Shown here one piece after another: positions 1 through 8,093 of a stretch of DNA of 24,002 nt. The stretch lies in the NCBI GenBank assembly GCA_003449195.1, contig DMID01000062.1, forward strand, positions 1-24,002, in the 5' to 3' direction. The notes under the pieces were generated by a model that ran no database searches, was not told where the DNA came from, and saw nothing but the letters and a program-made list of their open reading frames with translations. Each line of letters starts with the position of its first letter. Position 1 is the first letter of the stretch. The DNA comes from Lysobacteraceae bacterium (lineage in GTDB: Bacteria > Pseudomonadota > Gammaproteobacteria > Xanthomonadales > Xanthomonadaceae). Both the position numbers and the translations under genes were made by a program.

Positions 1-108
1 CGCGCTGAGCCGGGCTGCGCGCCGCAGTCGGGCCGGGTCGATGGCGGCCCGGCTCCGACGCATCCGCCGCGCACGCAAGACGAGAAGGCGGTGGATTGCA
101 CAAACGAC

Positions 109-132
109 GAAGGCCGGGTTGCCCCGGCCTTC
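109..132 (-). terminator. Terminator after sodB
   Basis: A perfect 10-bp stem (109-118 pairs with 123-132) closes a 4-base loop 28 bases beyond the sodB stop on the minus strand. The T tract is weak (GTCGTTTG). It is placed correctly to end sodB transcription. Bases 1-108 hold nothing I can assign: they are open in two plus frames but show no recognisable protein. Confidence 0.6.
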
Positions 133-160
133 GCGCCTTGCCCCGGATGGCCGAGGCGAC

Positions 161-739
161 TTACTTAAGGTTCGACGCGACGAAATCCCAGTTGACCAGG
201 TTCCAGAACGCTTCCAGATACTTAGGGCGGGCGTTGCGGTAGTCGATGTAGTAGGCATGCTCCCACACGTCGCAGGTCAGCAGCGCGGTGTCCTCGCCGG
301 TCAGCGGGGTGGCGGCGTTGGAGGTGCTGACCAGCGCCAGCGAACCGTCCGGGCGCTGCACCAGCCAGCCCCAGCCGGAACCGAAGGTGCCGACGGCGGT
401 CTTGGTGAACTCTTCCTTGAACTTGGCGAAGTCGCCGAAGGCCTTGTCGATGGCGTCCTTCAGCTTGCCGGTCGGCTCGCCGCCGCCGTTGGGCTTGAGG
501 CAGTGCCAGTAGAACGTGTGGTTCCAGATCTGCGCGGCGTTGTTGAACATGCCGCCCTGCGCCTTGCGGATGATGGCCTCCAGCGGCAGCTCGGCAAACT
601 CGGTGCCCTCGATCTGCTTGTTGAGGTTGTCCACGTAGGTCTTGTGGTGCTTGCCGTAGTGGTAATCCAGCGTCTCGGCGGAGATGTGCGGTTCCAGCGC
701 GTTGCGCTCGTACGGAAGCGGGGGGAGTTCGATGGCCAT
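161..739 (-). CDS. sodB: Superoxide dismutase, iron type (SodB)
   Basis: This cytoplasmic enzyme converts superoxide to oxygen and hydrogen peroxide. The 192-residue product matches the usual Fe/Mn SOD length. The four metal ligands are visible: His27, His74, Asp157 and His161, the last two in the DVWEHAYYIDYRNARP signature. Gln70 in FNNAAQIWNHTFYW is the position typical of iron enzymes, where manganese enzymes usually have the glutamine elsewhere, so I call it Fe-type; cambialistic activity is possible. The start at 739 (MAIELPPLPY) has GAGG about nine bases upstream and aligns with the E. coli SodB N terminus. The same frame stays open upstream to 1252, but that part is antisense to grxD. 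It is divergent from grxD with a 129-bp shared intergenic region. Confidence 0.97.
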   Translation of the reverse strand: MAIELPPLPYERNALEPHISAETLDYHYGKHHKTYVDNLNKQIEGTEFAELPLEAIIRKAQGGMFNNAAQIWNHTFYWHCLKPNGGGEPTGKLKDAIDKAFGDFAKFKEEFTKTAVGTFGSGWGWLVQRPDGSLALVSTSNAATPLTGEDTALLTCDVWEHAYYIDYRNARPKYLEAFWNLVNWDFVASNLK

Positions 740-781
740 TGGCAATACCTCGGCTGGCGGATGGATGGGGACGGCGCGGCG

Positions 782-810
782 TTGGGACCTGCCGTGCATG
801 GGATTACAAT
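782..810 (+). promoter_or_regulatory. Candidate sigma70 promoter for grxD
   Basis: TTGGGA (782-787) and TACAAT (805-810) are separated by exactly 17 bases. The -10 box matches the consensus at five of six positions and the -35 at four. It lies 58 bases upstream of the grxD start within the sodB/grxD divergent region. No equally good promoter was found for sodB. Confidence 0.5.
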
Positions 811-868
811 GCGCATCGAAGTTTACCCCAGCCCCGGGTTTGCGCCCCGTCAACGCAGGAGAATCAGC

Positions 869-1186
869 ATGCCGGTGATGGAACGGATCCAGGCCGAGCT
901 TGAACGCCATCCGCTGGTGCTGTTCATGAAAGGCACGCCGGACTACCCGATGTGCGGCTTCTCCAGTCGTGCGGTGCAGGCCTTGCGCGCGGCCGGAGCG
1001 ACGCAGCTGCATGCGGTGAACGTGCTGGAAGATCCGGAAGTGCGGGCCAGCCTGCCGCGCTTCTCCAACTGGCCGACGTTCCCGCAGCTGTTCATCCACG
1101 GCGAGCTGATCGGCGGTTGCGACATCACGCTGGAGCTGCTGGAGTCCGGCGAACTGCAGCGCATCGTTGCCGAAGCCGGCGGCTGA
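869..1186 (+). CDS. grxD: Monothiol glutaredoxin, Grx4 type
   Basis: A CGFS-type monothiol glutaredoxin of 105 residues, the usual single-domain length. These proteins bind a [2Fe-2S] cluster with glutathione and pass clusters to target proteins, often with a BolA partner. The CGFS active site starts at Cys29 inside TPDYPMCGFS. The family signature WPTFPQLFIHGELIGGCD follows and supplies glutathione contacts. The start at 869 is supported by AGGAGA at 857-862, six bases upstream. The frame is open leftwards to 41, but that stretch is antisense to sodB and should not be included. Placement beside sodB suggests a link to iron and oxidative stress; that link is inference. Confidence 0.96.
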   Translation: MPVMERIQAELERHPLVLFMKGTPDYPMCGFSSRAVQALRAAGATQLHAVNVLEDPEVRASLPRFSNWPTFPQLFIHGELIGGCDITLELLESGELQRIVAEAGG

Positions 1187-1201
1187 AGCCGCAGCGCGGC
1201 T
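1187..1201 (+). terminator. Weak hairpin after grxD
   Basis: AGCCGC (1187-1192) and GCGGCT (1196-1201) form a 6-bp stem with a 3-base loop directly after the grxD stop. The following run (GTTCGCTTT) is only modestly T-rich. It could be a weak terminator. Confidence 0.3.
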
Positions 1202-1321
1202 GTTCGCTTTGCCCACCTGTCCGGGCCGCCACTGGCCGAAGCGGCCTGACACGGGGTTGCCACAAATCCGACATCATCGACCGGACGCGGCATGCCGCGC
1301 CCGGACAGGGAGTTTCACTGC

Positions 1322-1933
1322 ATGACCACCATGACCATCCTTTCGGCGGCGCTGACGCTGTTCCTGATCCTGGACCCGCTCGGCAACGTGCCGGTCTTCC
1401 TCAGCGTGCTCAAGCCGCTGCCCGAACGCCGGCAGAAAGCGGTGCTGATCCGCGAGCTGATCATTGCGCTGGTGGTGCTGATGGCCTTCCTGTGGGGCGG
1501 CAAGTACGCGCTGGAGTTGATGCACCTGCAACAGGAGTCGGTGTCCATCGCCGGCGGCATCGTGCTGTTCCTGATCGGCATCCGCATGATCTTCCCGTCG
1601 GCCGAAGGCGTGATGGGCGAGCTGCCCGACGGCGAGCCTTTCATCGTGCCGCTGGCCATTCCGCTGGTGGCGGGGCCGTCCGGCATGGCCGCCGTCATGC
1701 TGATGGGCAGCAGCCAGCCGGCGCGGATGTTCGACTGGAGCCTGGCCCTGCTGATCGCCTGGGGCGCCACGGTCGCCATCCTGATGTGCTCCACCTTGCT
1801 CTACAAGCTGCTTGGCCAGCGCGCGCTTGCCGCGCTGGAACGGCTGATGGGCATGCTGTTGGTGGCCATTTCGGTGCAGATGTTCCTCGACGGGATCGCG
1901 GCCTACCTGAAGCTGGCGCCTGTGGCAGGGTGA
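1322..1933 (+). CDS. MarC family integral membrane protein
   Basis: A 203-residue hydrophobic protein with about six membrane segments. It belongs to the MarC/YchE/YhgN family of inner-membrane proteins whose transport substrate is not firmly established; despite the name, a role in multidrug resistance is not supported for the family. Two internally related motifs are visible, DPLGNVPVFL at residues 18-27 and PLAIPLVAGPSG in the second half, as expected for the duplicated architecture. I chose the ATG at 1322 (MTTMTIL) over one ten codons upstream because AGGGA at 1307-1311 sits ten bases before it and the membrane segment then begins at once. It stands alone between grxD and the Oar-like receptor. 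Confidence 0.88.
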   Translation: MTTMTILSAALTLFLILDPLGNVPVFLSVLKPLPERRQKAVLIRELIIALVVLMAFLWGGKYALELMHLQQESVSIAGGIVLFLIGIRMIFPSAEGVMGELPDGEPFIVPLAIPLVAGPSGMAAVMLMGSSQPARMFDWSLALLIAWGATVAILMCSTLLYKLLGQRALAALERLMGMLLVAISVQMFLDGIAAYLKLAPVAG

Positions 1934-1999
1934 CTGGCCGGACGGCTTCGGTCTTGGTGTCAGTCTTTGTCATTCAGTGGTAACGCGTGCCGGATACCG

Positions 2000-2017
2000 T
2001 GTTAATCTGTTGTTAAC
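2000..2017 (+). promoter_or_regulatory. Direct/inverted TGTTAA repeats upstream of the Oar-like gene
   Basis: TGTTAA occurs at 2000-2005 and again at 2011-2016, one helical turn apart, and GTTAA/TTAAC also makes a 17-base dyad (2001-2017). This is the only AT-rich patch in the 200-bp intergenic region and sits about 120 bases before the receptor start. It could be an operator or part of a promoter. Confidence 0.35.
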
Positions 2018-2051
2018 CCTGGCGGACATGCCGCAGGGGAAAGCACCAGAG

Positions 2052-2089
2052 AGCGCAGGCCGCCATGATCAGGGGAGAGGGCCTGCGCT
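2052..2089 (+). promoter_or_regulatory. Leader hairpin of the Oar-like gene
   Basis: AGCGCAGGCC (2052-2061) pairs perfectly with GGCCTGCGCT (2080-2089) across an 18-base loop. It lies in the presumed 5' UTR and its loop holds the start codon of a short upstream reading frame (2065). No T tract follows, so a terminator is unlikely. Confidence 0.4.
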
Positions 2090-2139
2090 GCGCGTTGTTC
2101 CCCAGCCCTTCGCCATTTGAATCGAGGCTATCGAAATGA
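2065..2139 (+). CDS. Possible upstream ORF coupled to the Oar-like gene
   Basis: ATG at 2065 opens a 24-codon frame ending in TGA at 2137-2139, which overlaps the receptor's ATG (2136-2138) as ATGA. The peptide begins MIRGEGLRCALF. Its ribosome binding site is poor and it has no recognisable family, so it may be chance. The geometry would allow translational coupling, and its start codon lies in the loop of the leader hairpin. Confidence 0.25.
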   Translation: MIRGEGLRCALFPSPSPFESRLSK

Positions 2140-5100
2140 CCCATTCCCGTTGTCTCCGGATGTCCAAGCTGACGCTTGGCCTCGTGGCCGCCCTGGCTGC
2201 CGCTCCCGTGTTTGCGCAGAGCACCTCGGCCGGCATCGGCGGCATGGTGACCAGCAAGGGCGGCCAGCCGGTCGTCGGCGCCGAAGTCACCATCACGCAT
2301 GCGGAGTCCGGCACCGTCAGCCGCGCCATCACCGATGCCAGCGGCCGCTACAACGCCCGCGGCCTGCGCGTCGGCGGCCCGTACACCATCACCATCACCA
2401 AGCCGGGTGAAGGCACCAAGACCGAGGATGGCGTCTACCTGGAGTTGAACCAGGTGGCAAACGTCAATGCGGATCTGTCATCTGGCACGGCCACCGATCT
2501 CGATACCGTTAAAGTCACGGCATCGCGCCTGTCTTCGATATTCAGCTCGGAGAACAAAGGCATCGGCACCTCGGTAAGTGGCCGCGAGCTGGAAACCGCC
2601 GTGGCAGGTGCTCGTTCGATGGACGAAATCGCCCGCCTCGACCCGCGCATCACCGTCATGGATTCCACCGATGGTTCGATCTCGCTGGCCGGTGTCAACA
2701 ACCGTTACAACAGCATCCAGGTCGACGGCCTGTCGCAGGGCGATCCCTTCGGTCTGAACAGCAACGGCATGCCCTATACCGGCTCGCCGATTTCGCCGGA
2801 CACCATCGCCGCCTACGACATCAAGGCGTCCGATTACGATGTGTCCTCCGATTCGGTCGGCGCCAGCATCAATGCCGTCACCAAGTCCGGCACCAACGAG
2901 TTCCATGGCTCGGTGTACTACACCTACAAGAACTCGGACGACATGGTCGGCAAGATCCTGTCCAAGCCGACCGACACGTCTAGCCAACACGTGCCCTACA
3001 CGGCGTTCGACAAGGACACCACCAAGGGTGTGACTTTCGGCGGCCCGATCATCAAGGACAAGCTGTTCTTCTTCCTGTCGGCCGAGAAGCAGAAGGTCAC
3101 CAACGTCGGTGCTTTCCCGAACAATGGTTACACCGCTGGCAAGGTGAGCGACGCCGACTTGGCGACCATCGAAGCCGCAGCGGCCAAGTGGGACCTGCAG
3201 CCGGGTATCGCGCTGTTCAAGGATCCGGGCACTACCGGTCTGGCTTTGGAAAACAAGCGCTATCTGGGCAAGATCGACTGGAACATCGCCGATGGCCAGC
3301 GCTTGAGCCTGACCTACCAGAAGACCACGGAGAACATGCCCAAGCCGTATGACGCTTCGGGCAACAATGCGGCCTACAGCAGCCACTACTACAACGTCGA
3401 CAGCAAGACCCGGAACGTGGCCCTGCAGTTGTTCAGCGACTGGACCGACAACTTCAGCACCGAAATGAAGGTCAGCCAGCAGAAGTTCGACCAAGTGGCT
3501 GGCAATCAGTTGAATCAGCCGCACGTCCAGATCAAGACCGCTGGTGGCGGCTCCGTTTTTCTGGGCGAGGATCAATATCGCCACGAGAACGAAATCCATA
3601 CCAAGAAGCTGAGCGCCACGTTCGCGGCCACTTGGTACGTGGGCAACCACACCGTCAAGGGCGGCGTGGACTACATGAAGCAGGACAACTTCGACTTGTT
3701 CGGCAGCCAGTTGCACGGCGTGTTCGTGTTCAACAGCCCGGCGGATTTCCTCAACGGCGATCTAAGCAATGGTCACGGTACCTATGGTCGTAGCCTGATC
3801 CCGGCCGGCATGACCTTGAACGATCTCGGTTTCCCGATGACGTACAAGCAGATCAGTCCGTTCCTGCAGGATACGTGGCAGGTCACCGACAACCTGTCGC
3901 TGACCTACGGCGTGCGCGTCAACATGCCAGATGTCGATCGCGCGCCACCGGCACTGACCGGTGCCACGGCCGACGCTTACAAGAGCGTCGTGGGCTTTGC
4001 CAACAATTCCACGCTCAAGAGCAACTTGGTCGAGCCGCGCTTCAGCTTCAACTATGCGTTCGATACCGAGCGCATGTCGCAGCTGCGAGGTGGTGTCGGC
4101 CTGTTCCAGACCCTGGCGCCGACCGTGTGGATCTTCAATCCGTATCAGAACAACGGCGTGACCGGCAAGGTCTCCACCAACTCGACAGGCGGCGAGTCGT
4201 TCGCGGACCTGATCACGGACGTGGAGAACAAGAGCACCTCGGCCAGTCTGAGCGGCAGGCCGCAGGTGGACGCCATCGCGCCTGGCACCAAATTGCCGAG
4301 CGCGTGGAAGTGGAGCCTGGGCTACGACGCCGAGCTGCCGTGGTACGGCATCGTCGCATCGGTCGATGCGTTGTACATCAAGAACAAGGACGCAATGATC
4401 TACAGCGAGCCGAATACCGGCATCGCCTCCATCGCTGGTGCCACGCCGACCGTATTGCCTGATGGGCGCATCGGTTATTGGACCAATGGCCTGCCCAGCA
4501 GCAGCGCCTACAAGAACAGCGCCGGCGCCACCACCTGCTACGTGAGCCAGACCTGCAACGGCACCTATGTGGCCAACAGCTCGGCCTTCGCTTACAACTC
4601 CACCGTGCTGGGCAACACCGACAAGGGTTACTCGAAGAGCCTCACCTTCGGCCTGTCGCGGCCCTTGACCGGCAGTTGGGGATGGAATGCCAGCTTCACC
4701 TTCGCCAAGGCCGAGGAAGTCAATCCGGGCAACAGCTCGCAGGCCACCTCGAACTACCAGATCGCGATGGTCAACCCGAACCCAACCAACGCTGCGATTT
4801 CCGACCGCAGCATCCGGCAGACGCTGAAGGCCTCGCTGACCTGGGATCACGCGTTCTTCGGCGATTACCACACTACCGTCACTGCGTATTACACCGGTCA
4901 CGACGGCCAGCCGTATTCGTGGGTGTTCGGCACCGCTTCGGGCATCATCGGCGACGTCAACGGCGACAACCAGGCCGGTTACGACTTGGCTTACATCCCG
5001 CTGGTTAATGATCCGAAGGTGACCTACAAGGGCACGGCCGCGCAGATCCAATCGTTCCAGGACTTCATCAACAGCGATTCGTATCTGGCCGCCCGCCGTG

Positions 5101-5456
5101 GCCAGATCGCCGAGCGCAACGGCGCCCGCTCGCCGTGGGTGAATCAGTTGGACATCGGCATCCAGCAGGAAATTCCGGGCTTCTTCAAGGAGCACAAGGC
5201 CATTGTCCGTCTGGACATCAGCGACTTCCTGAACCTGTTGAACAAGGACTGGGGGCTGCAGAAGACGGTCAACACCTTCAACCCGCGCCGCAACCTGGCC
5301 TACGTTTCCGGTTTCACCAAAGATGGCCAGTACATCTACGACGTGAGCAAGGCGCCGGACTCGTTGCAGACGTGGTACACCAGCGGCGGCTCGCCCGCTC
5401 CCAGCCGCGTCTCCTCAACGTGGTCGGCGCTGCTGACTCTCCGTTACCAGTTCTGA
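2136..5456 (+). CDS. Oar-like TonB-dependent outer-membrane receptor
   Basis: A 1106-residue outer-membrane beta-barrel protein of the Oar type, found widely in xanthomonads and myxobacteria. A signal peptide is visible (hydrophobic LTLGLVAALAAA, then VFA at 25-27). It is followed by a carboxypeptidase-regulatory-like beta domain (about residues 30-110), a plug domain (about 115-260, with LDTVKVTASRL at its start and VQVDGL-like IQVDGL inside) and a long barrel. The protein ends in aromatic RYQF, the expected C-terminal sorting signal. The ATG at 2136 has GAGG at 2124-2127; Met9 is an alternative start. Oar proteins are tied to adhesion, development or export of specific proteins in other bacteria, but the substrate here cannot be read from the sequence. 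It appears monocistronic. Confidence 0.9.
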   Translation: MTHSRCLRMSKLTLGLVAALAAAPVFAQSTSAGIGGMVTSKGGQPVVGAEVTITHAESGTVSRAITDASGRYNARGLRVGGPYTITITKPGEGTKTEDGVYLELNQVANVNADLSSGTATDLDTVKVTASRLSSIFSSENKGIGTSVSGRELETAVAGARSMDEIARLDPRITVMDSTDGSISLAGVNNRYNSIQVDGLSQGDPFGLNSNGMPYTGSPISPDTIAAYDIKASDYDVSSDSVGASINAVTKSGTNEFHGSVYYTYKNSDDMVGKILSKPTDTSSQHVPYTAFDKDTTKGVTFGGPIIKDKLFFFLSAEKQKVTNVGAFPNNGYTAGKVSDADLATIEAAAAKWDLQPGIALFKDPGTTGLALENKRYLGKIDWNIADGQRLSLTYQKTTENMPKPYDASGNNAAYSSHYYNVDSKTRNVALQLFSDWTDNFSTEMKVSQQKFDQVAGNQLNQPHVQIKTAGGGSVFLGEDQYRHENEIHTKKLSATFAATWYVGNHTVKGGVDYMKQDNFDLFGSQLHGVFVFNSPADFLNGDLSNGHGTYGRSLIPAGMTLNDLGFPMTYKQISPFLQDTWQVTDNLSLTYGVRVNMPDVDRAPPALTGATADAYKSVVGFANNSTLKSNLVEPRFSFNYAFDTERMSQLRGGVGLFQTLAPTVWIFNPYQNNGVTGKVSTNSTGGESFADLITDVENKSTSASLSGRPQVDAIAPGTKLPSAWKWSLGYDAELPWYGIVASVDALYIKNKDAMIYSEPNTGIASIAGATPTVLPDGRIGYWTNGLPSSSAYKNSAGATTCYVSQTCNGTYVANSSAFAYNSTVLGNTDKGYSKSLTFGLSRPLTGSWGWNASFTFAKAEEVNPGNSSQATSNYQIAMVNPNPTNAAISDRSIRQTLKASLTWDHAFFGDYHTTVTAYYTGHDGQPYSWVFGTASGIIGDVNGDNQAGYDLAYIPLVNDPKVTYKGTAAQIQSFQDFINSDSYLAARRGQIAERNGARSPWVNQLDIGIQQEIPGFFKEHKAIVRLDISDFLNLLNKDWGLQKTVNTFNPRRNLAYVSGFTKDGQYIYDVSKAPDSLQTWYTSGGSPAPSRVSSTWSALLTLRYQF

Positions 5457-5480
5457 TCCGTCGTCACTGCATGTTTCATC

Positions 5481-5512
5481 GAAACGGCCGGGTCATCCCG
5501 GCCGTTTCGTTT
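5481..5512 (+). terminator. Strong intrinsic terminator after the Oar-like gene
   Basis: A perfect 12-bp stem (5481-5492 with 5497-5508) has a TCAT loop and is followed by GTTTT. It begins 24 bases after the receptor's stop codon. Confidence 0.85.
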
Positions 5513-5521
5513 TGCGGGCCG

Positions 5522-5550
5522 CTGACGCCGTTGCCGGACTGCGCTACATT
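5522..5550 (+). promoter_or_regulatory. Candidate promoter for ppnN
   Basis: CTGACG (5522-5527) and TACATT (5545-5550) have a 17-base spacer, each matching the sigma70 consensus at four of six positions. A TTCTCG/CGAGAA inverted repeat (5549-5554 and 5565-5570) lies at the predicted transcript start, just ahead of the ppnN start codon. Confidence 0.4.
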
Positions 5551-5580
5551 CTCGAGACTGAAAACGAGAAAGAGCGGGAC

Positions 5581-6963
5581 ATGACGGAGACGGCTTCAAG
5601 GGTGTTGCCGGTGCAGGATGCGCGGATCTATCCGCGCGGGGAGCTGGACGTGCTTTCGCGGGTGGAAGTGGCGCGCCTGCGCGACGCCTCCAGCGGCGGC
5701 ATGCACGAGTTGCTGCGGCGCTGCGCGCTGGCGGTGCTGACCACCGGCAGCACCTCGGATGATCCGCGTGCGGCGCGCGACCTGTATCCGGATTTCGACA
5801 TCGAGGTCACCCAGCACGACCGCGGCATCCGCATCGACCTGAGCAATGCGCCGGCAATGGCTTTCGTCGATGGCGAGATCATCCACGGCGTGGCGGAACT
5901 GCTGTTCGCCGTCGTGCGCGACCTGGCCTATACCGCCATCGAACTGGGGCCGGAATACGCCGAAGACCTCGAAACCTCCGAAGGCATCACCGATGCGGTG
6001 TTCGGCCTGCTGCGCAATGCGCACATCCTCAAGCCGTCCGATCCCAATCTCGTGGTGTGCTGGGGCGGCCATTCGATCTCGCGCGACGAATACCTCTATA
6101 CCAAGCAGGTGGGCTACGAGCTGGGCCTGCGCGGGCTGGACATCTGCACCGGTTGTGGGCCGGGTGCGATGAAGGGGCCGATGAAGGGCGCCACCATCGC
6201 CCATGCCAAGCAGCGCAAGCATGTTTCGCGCTACATCGGCATCACCGAGCCGGGCATCATCGCGGCCGAATCGCCGAACCCGATCGTCAACCACCTGATC
6301 ATCATGCCGGACATCGAGAAGCGCCTGGAGGCCTTCGTCCGGCTCGGCCACGGCATCATCGTGTTCCCCGGCGGCGTCGGCACTGCGGAGGAAATCCTCT
6401 ACCTGCTCGGCATTCTGTTGCGCGAGGAAAACCGCGAGGTGCCGTTCCCGCTGGTGTTGACCGGCCCGACGGTTGCCGCGCCGTATTTCGAGCAGATCGA
6501 CCGCTTCATCCGCCTGACGCTGGGTGACGAGGCCGCGTCGCGCTACCAGATCATCGTCGGCGACCAGGTGGCGGTGGCGCGCGCGATGCAGGCCGGCATC
6601 CAGAAGGTGCGCGCCTACCGCAAGCAGCAGAAGGATTCGTATTTCTTCAACTGGTCTATCGACATTCCGCTGGCGTTCCAGCAGCCGTTCGCGCCCACCC
6701 ACGAGGCGATGGCCGCGCTGGATCTGCACCCGGGACGCGCGGCGCATGCGCTGGCGGCCGATCTGCGGCGTGCGTTTTCCGGCATCGTCGCCGGCAACGT
6801 CAAGGACGACGGCATGCGCAGGATCGAGCAGTTCGGTCCGTTCCAGATCCACGGCGACCCGGCGATGATGCGCGCGCTGGACGACCTGCTGCGGGCCTTC
6901 GTCCAGCAGCGGCGCATGAAGATCGCCGGCGAGTACCGGCCGTGCTATCAGGTGGTGACCTGA
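5581..6963 (+). CDS. ppnN: Pyrimidine/purine nucleotide 5'-monophosphate nucleosidase
   Basis: PpnN (formerly YgdH) hydrolyses nucleoside monophosphates to the free base and ribose 5-phosphate, feeding purine salvage; the E. coli enzyme is stimulated by (p)ppGpp. The 460-residue product is close to the family length. It shows the N-terminal family domain (about 1-140), a central LOG/Rossmann domain with the catalytic PGGVGTAEE motif at 263-271 and CTGCGPGAMKGPMKGA upstream of it, and the C-terminal DUF3412-type domain containing KDSYFFNW. I chose ATG 5581 (MTETASRVLP) over an earlier in-frame codon at 5512 because the upstream part overlaps the terminator and promoter region. It is monocistronic, between two hairpins. 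Confidence 0.95.
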   Translation: MTETASRVLPVQDARIYPRGELDVLSRVEVARLRDASSGGMHELLRRCALAVLTTGSTSDDPRAARDLYPDFDIEVTQHDRGIRIDLSNAPAMAFVDGEIIHGVAELLFAVVRDLAYTAIELGPEYAEDLETSEGITDAVFGLLRNAHILKPSDPNLVVCWGGHSISRDEYLYTKQVGYELGLRGLDICTGCGPGAMKGPMKGATIAHAKQRKHVSRYIGITEPGIIAAESPNPIVNHLIIMPDIEKRLEAFVRLGHGIIVFPGGVGTAEEILYLLGILLREENREVPFPLVLTGPTVAAPYFEQIDRFIRLTLGDEAASRYQIIVGDQVAVARAMQAGIQKVRAYRKQQKDSYFFNWSIDIPLAFQQPFAPTHEAMAALDLHPGRAAHALAADLRRAFSGIVAGNVKDDGMRRIEQFGPFQIHGDPAMMRALDDLLRAFVQQRRMKIAGEYRPCYQVVT

Positions 6964-6993
6964 GCTGAGTCCGGCAGCCCGGAAGAGACGGCG

Positions 6994-7019
6994 CGGCGCC
7001 CGTCGGAAAACGGGCGCCG
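6994..7019 (+). terminator. Terminator-like hairpin after ppnN
   Basis: CGGCGCCCG (6994-7002) pairs perfectly with CGGGCGCCG (7011-7019) around an 8-base loop, 31 bases after the ppnN stop. The stem is very stable but the following TTCGTC is a poor T tract. Confidence 0.55.
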
Positions 7020-7086
7020 TTCGTCGGCCCGGGGCTTGCCTTCGATCCCCCGGACGGCTGGGATGGCAGCAACGAATGGGGGATGC

Positions 7087-7635
7087 ATGGAAACCAAGCC
7101 GCATCGGATGTCGGGCGTGACCCTGGTCGAACTGATGGTGACCGTGGCGGTGCTGGCCATCGTCACGGCCATCGCCGTCCCCAGTTTCCAGAGCACCATC
7201 CGCTCGAACAGGGCGGCCACGGCCGCGAACGAGTTGCTGGCCTCGTTGATGCTGGCGCGCAGCGAAGCCATCCGCAACGGCAACAGCGCCGGCATCTGCC
7301 CGAGCGCGAATGGCACTTCCTGCAGCTCCAACTGGAGCGATGGCTGGCTGGTATGGAGCGATGCCGACGGCAACGGCAACCTGGACGGCACCGAGACGAT
7401 TCTCCGGTACTCGCAGGCCCGCTACGGGATCCAGCTCAGCACCGGCAGCGCGAACCGTTTCATCTTCGACAGGCGCGGGCGCGCCAGAGGCAAGGATGGC
7501 AGCAATGCCGATCTGGCCGGCTCCCAGGTGCTAACGATCAAGCCCCAAAACTGTCCGGCCGGAGAGCAGTCGGAGCGGGACCTGACCATCACGTCCACGG
7601 GGCAGGCCCGCTTGAGCAGGAGCGCATGCGCATGA
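7087..7635 (+). CDS. fimU: Minor type IV pilin, GspH/FimT family (FimU-like)
   Basis: A 182-residue type IV minor pilin, the first gene of the cluster. The prepilin leader METKPHRMSG is cut after Gly10, giving a mature N terminus VTLVELMVTVAVLAIV with the key Glu at +5 and the hydrophobic helix. The C-terminal GspH domain holds cysteine pairs. By gene order it corresponds to Pseudomonas fimU, which joins the tip/priming subcomplex. It lacks the GRxR motif of DNA-binding FimT; the equivalent region reads STGQARLSRS. The start at 7087 is chosen because GGGGGA precedes it and the leader is then of normal length; earlier in-frame starts at 7063 and 7036 give atypical leaders. Its stop overlaps the next start as ATGA. 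Confidence 0.88.
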   Translation: METKPHRMSGVTLVELMVTVAVLAIVTAIAVPSFQSTIRSNRAATAANELLASLMLARSEAIRNGNSAGICPSANGTSCSSNWSDGWLVWSDADGNGNLDGTETILRYSQARYGIQLSTGSANRFIFDRRGRARGKDGSNADLAGSQVLTIKPQNCPAGEQSERDLTITSTGQARLSRSACA

Positions 7636-8093
7636 ACGCGGTCGGATCCCGGAACGCAAGCGGATTCACCCTGATCGAGGTGATGGTGTCCATCGTCGTG
7701 CTTGCGTTCGGCCTGCTGGGTTTCGCGCTGCTGCAGACATTGACCGTGCGCTATTCGCAAAGCGCCGCATACAAGACCCAGGCGACCAATCTCGGCTACA
7801 GCCTTCTGGACGACATGCGCGCCAACCGGCTGTCGGCGGCCCAGTATGCGGGCGCGGCCACCTTTGCCCAGGGCAGCATCGCGGCCGGAACATGCGCCGC
7901 ATCGACCGGAACGGTGAGCGTGACCGCCGTCGCCACTTCGTGGAAGTGCGACGTGGTCAAGGCATTGGGCGAACAGGCCGGTGCCACCGTCACGTATGTC
8001 AACGGTGTGGCCACCGTGAGCATCACCTGGGGAGAGCGTGTGCGCGTCGGCGAGAATCCCAATACCACCTTCGAGGCGGAGAGCCGGCTATGA
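7632..8093 (+). CDS. pilV: Minor type IV pilin PilV
   Basis: A 153-residue minor pilin. Leader MNAVGSRNASG is followed by FTLIEVMVSIVVLAFGLLGF, with Glu at +5 and the LLGFALLQ pattern typical of PilV. In related systems PilV connects the tip complex to the pilus shaft. AGGAG at 7618-7622 is nine bases from ATG 7632 but only three from the alternative ATG at 7626, so 7632 is preferred; it overlaps the fimU-like stop by four bases (ATGA). The downstream end overlaps pilW the same way. Two cysteines in the globular domain could form a disulphide. Confidence 0.9.
   Translation: MNAVGSRNASGFTLIEVMVSIVVLAFGLLGFALLQTLTVRYSQSAAYKTQATNLGYSLLDDMRANRLSAAQYAGAATFAQGSIAAGTCAASTGTVSVTAVATSWKCDVVKALGEQAGATVTYVNGVATVSITWGERVRVGENPNTTFEAESRL

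Noticed and set aside
41..868. Long N-terminal extension of grxD on the plus strand
   Set aside because: It is antisense to sodB. The true start has a good ribosome binding site at 857-862 and the family length.
2478..3716. 412-codon minus-strand frame inside the Oar-like gene, and a similar one at 3762-5195
   Set aside because: They are opposite-strand shadows in high-GC coding DNA with no recognisable domain and composition typical of antisense frames.
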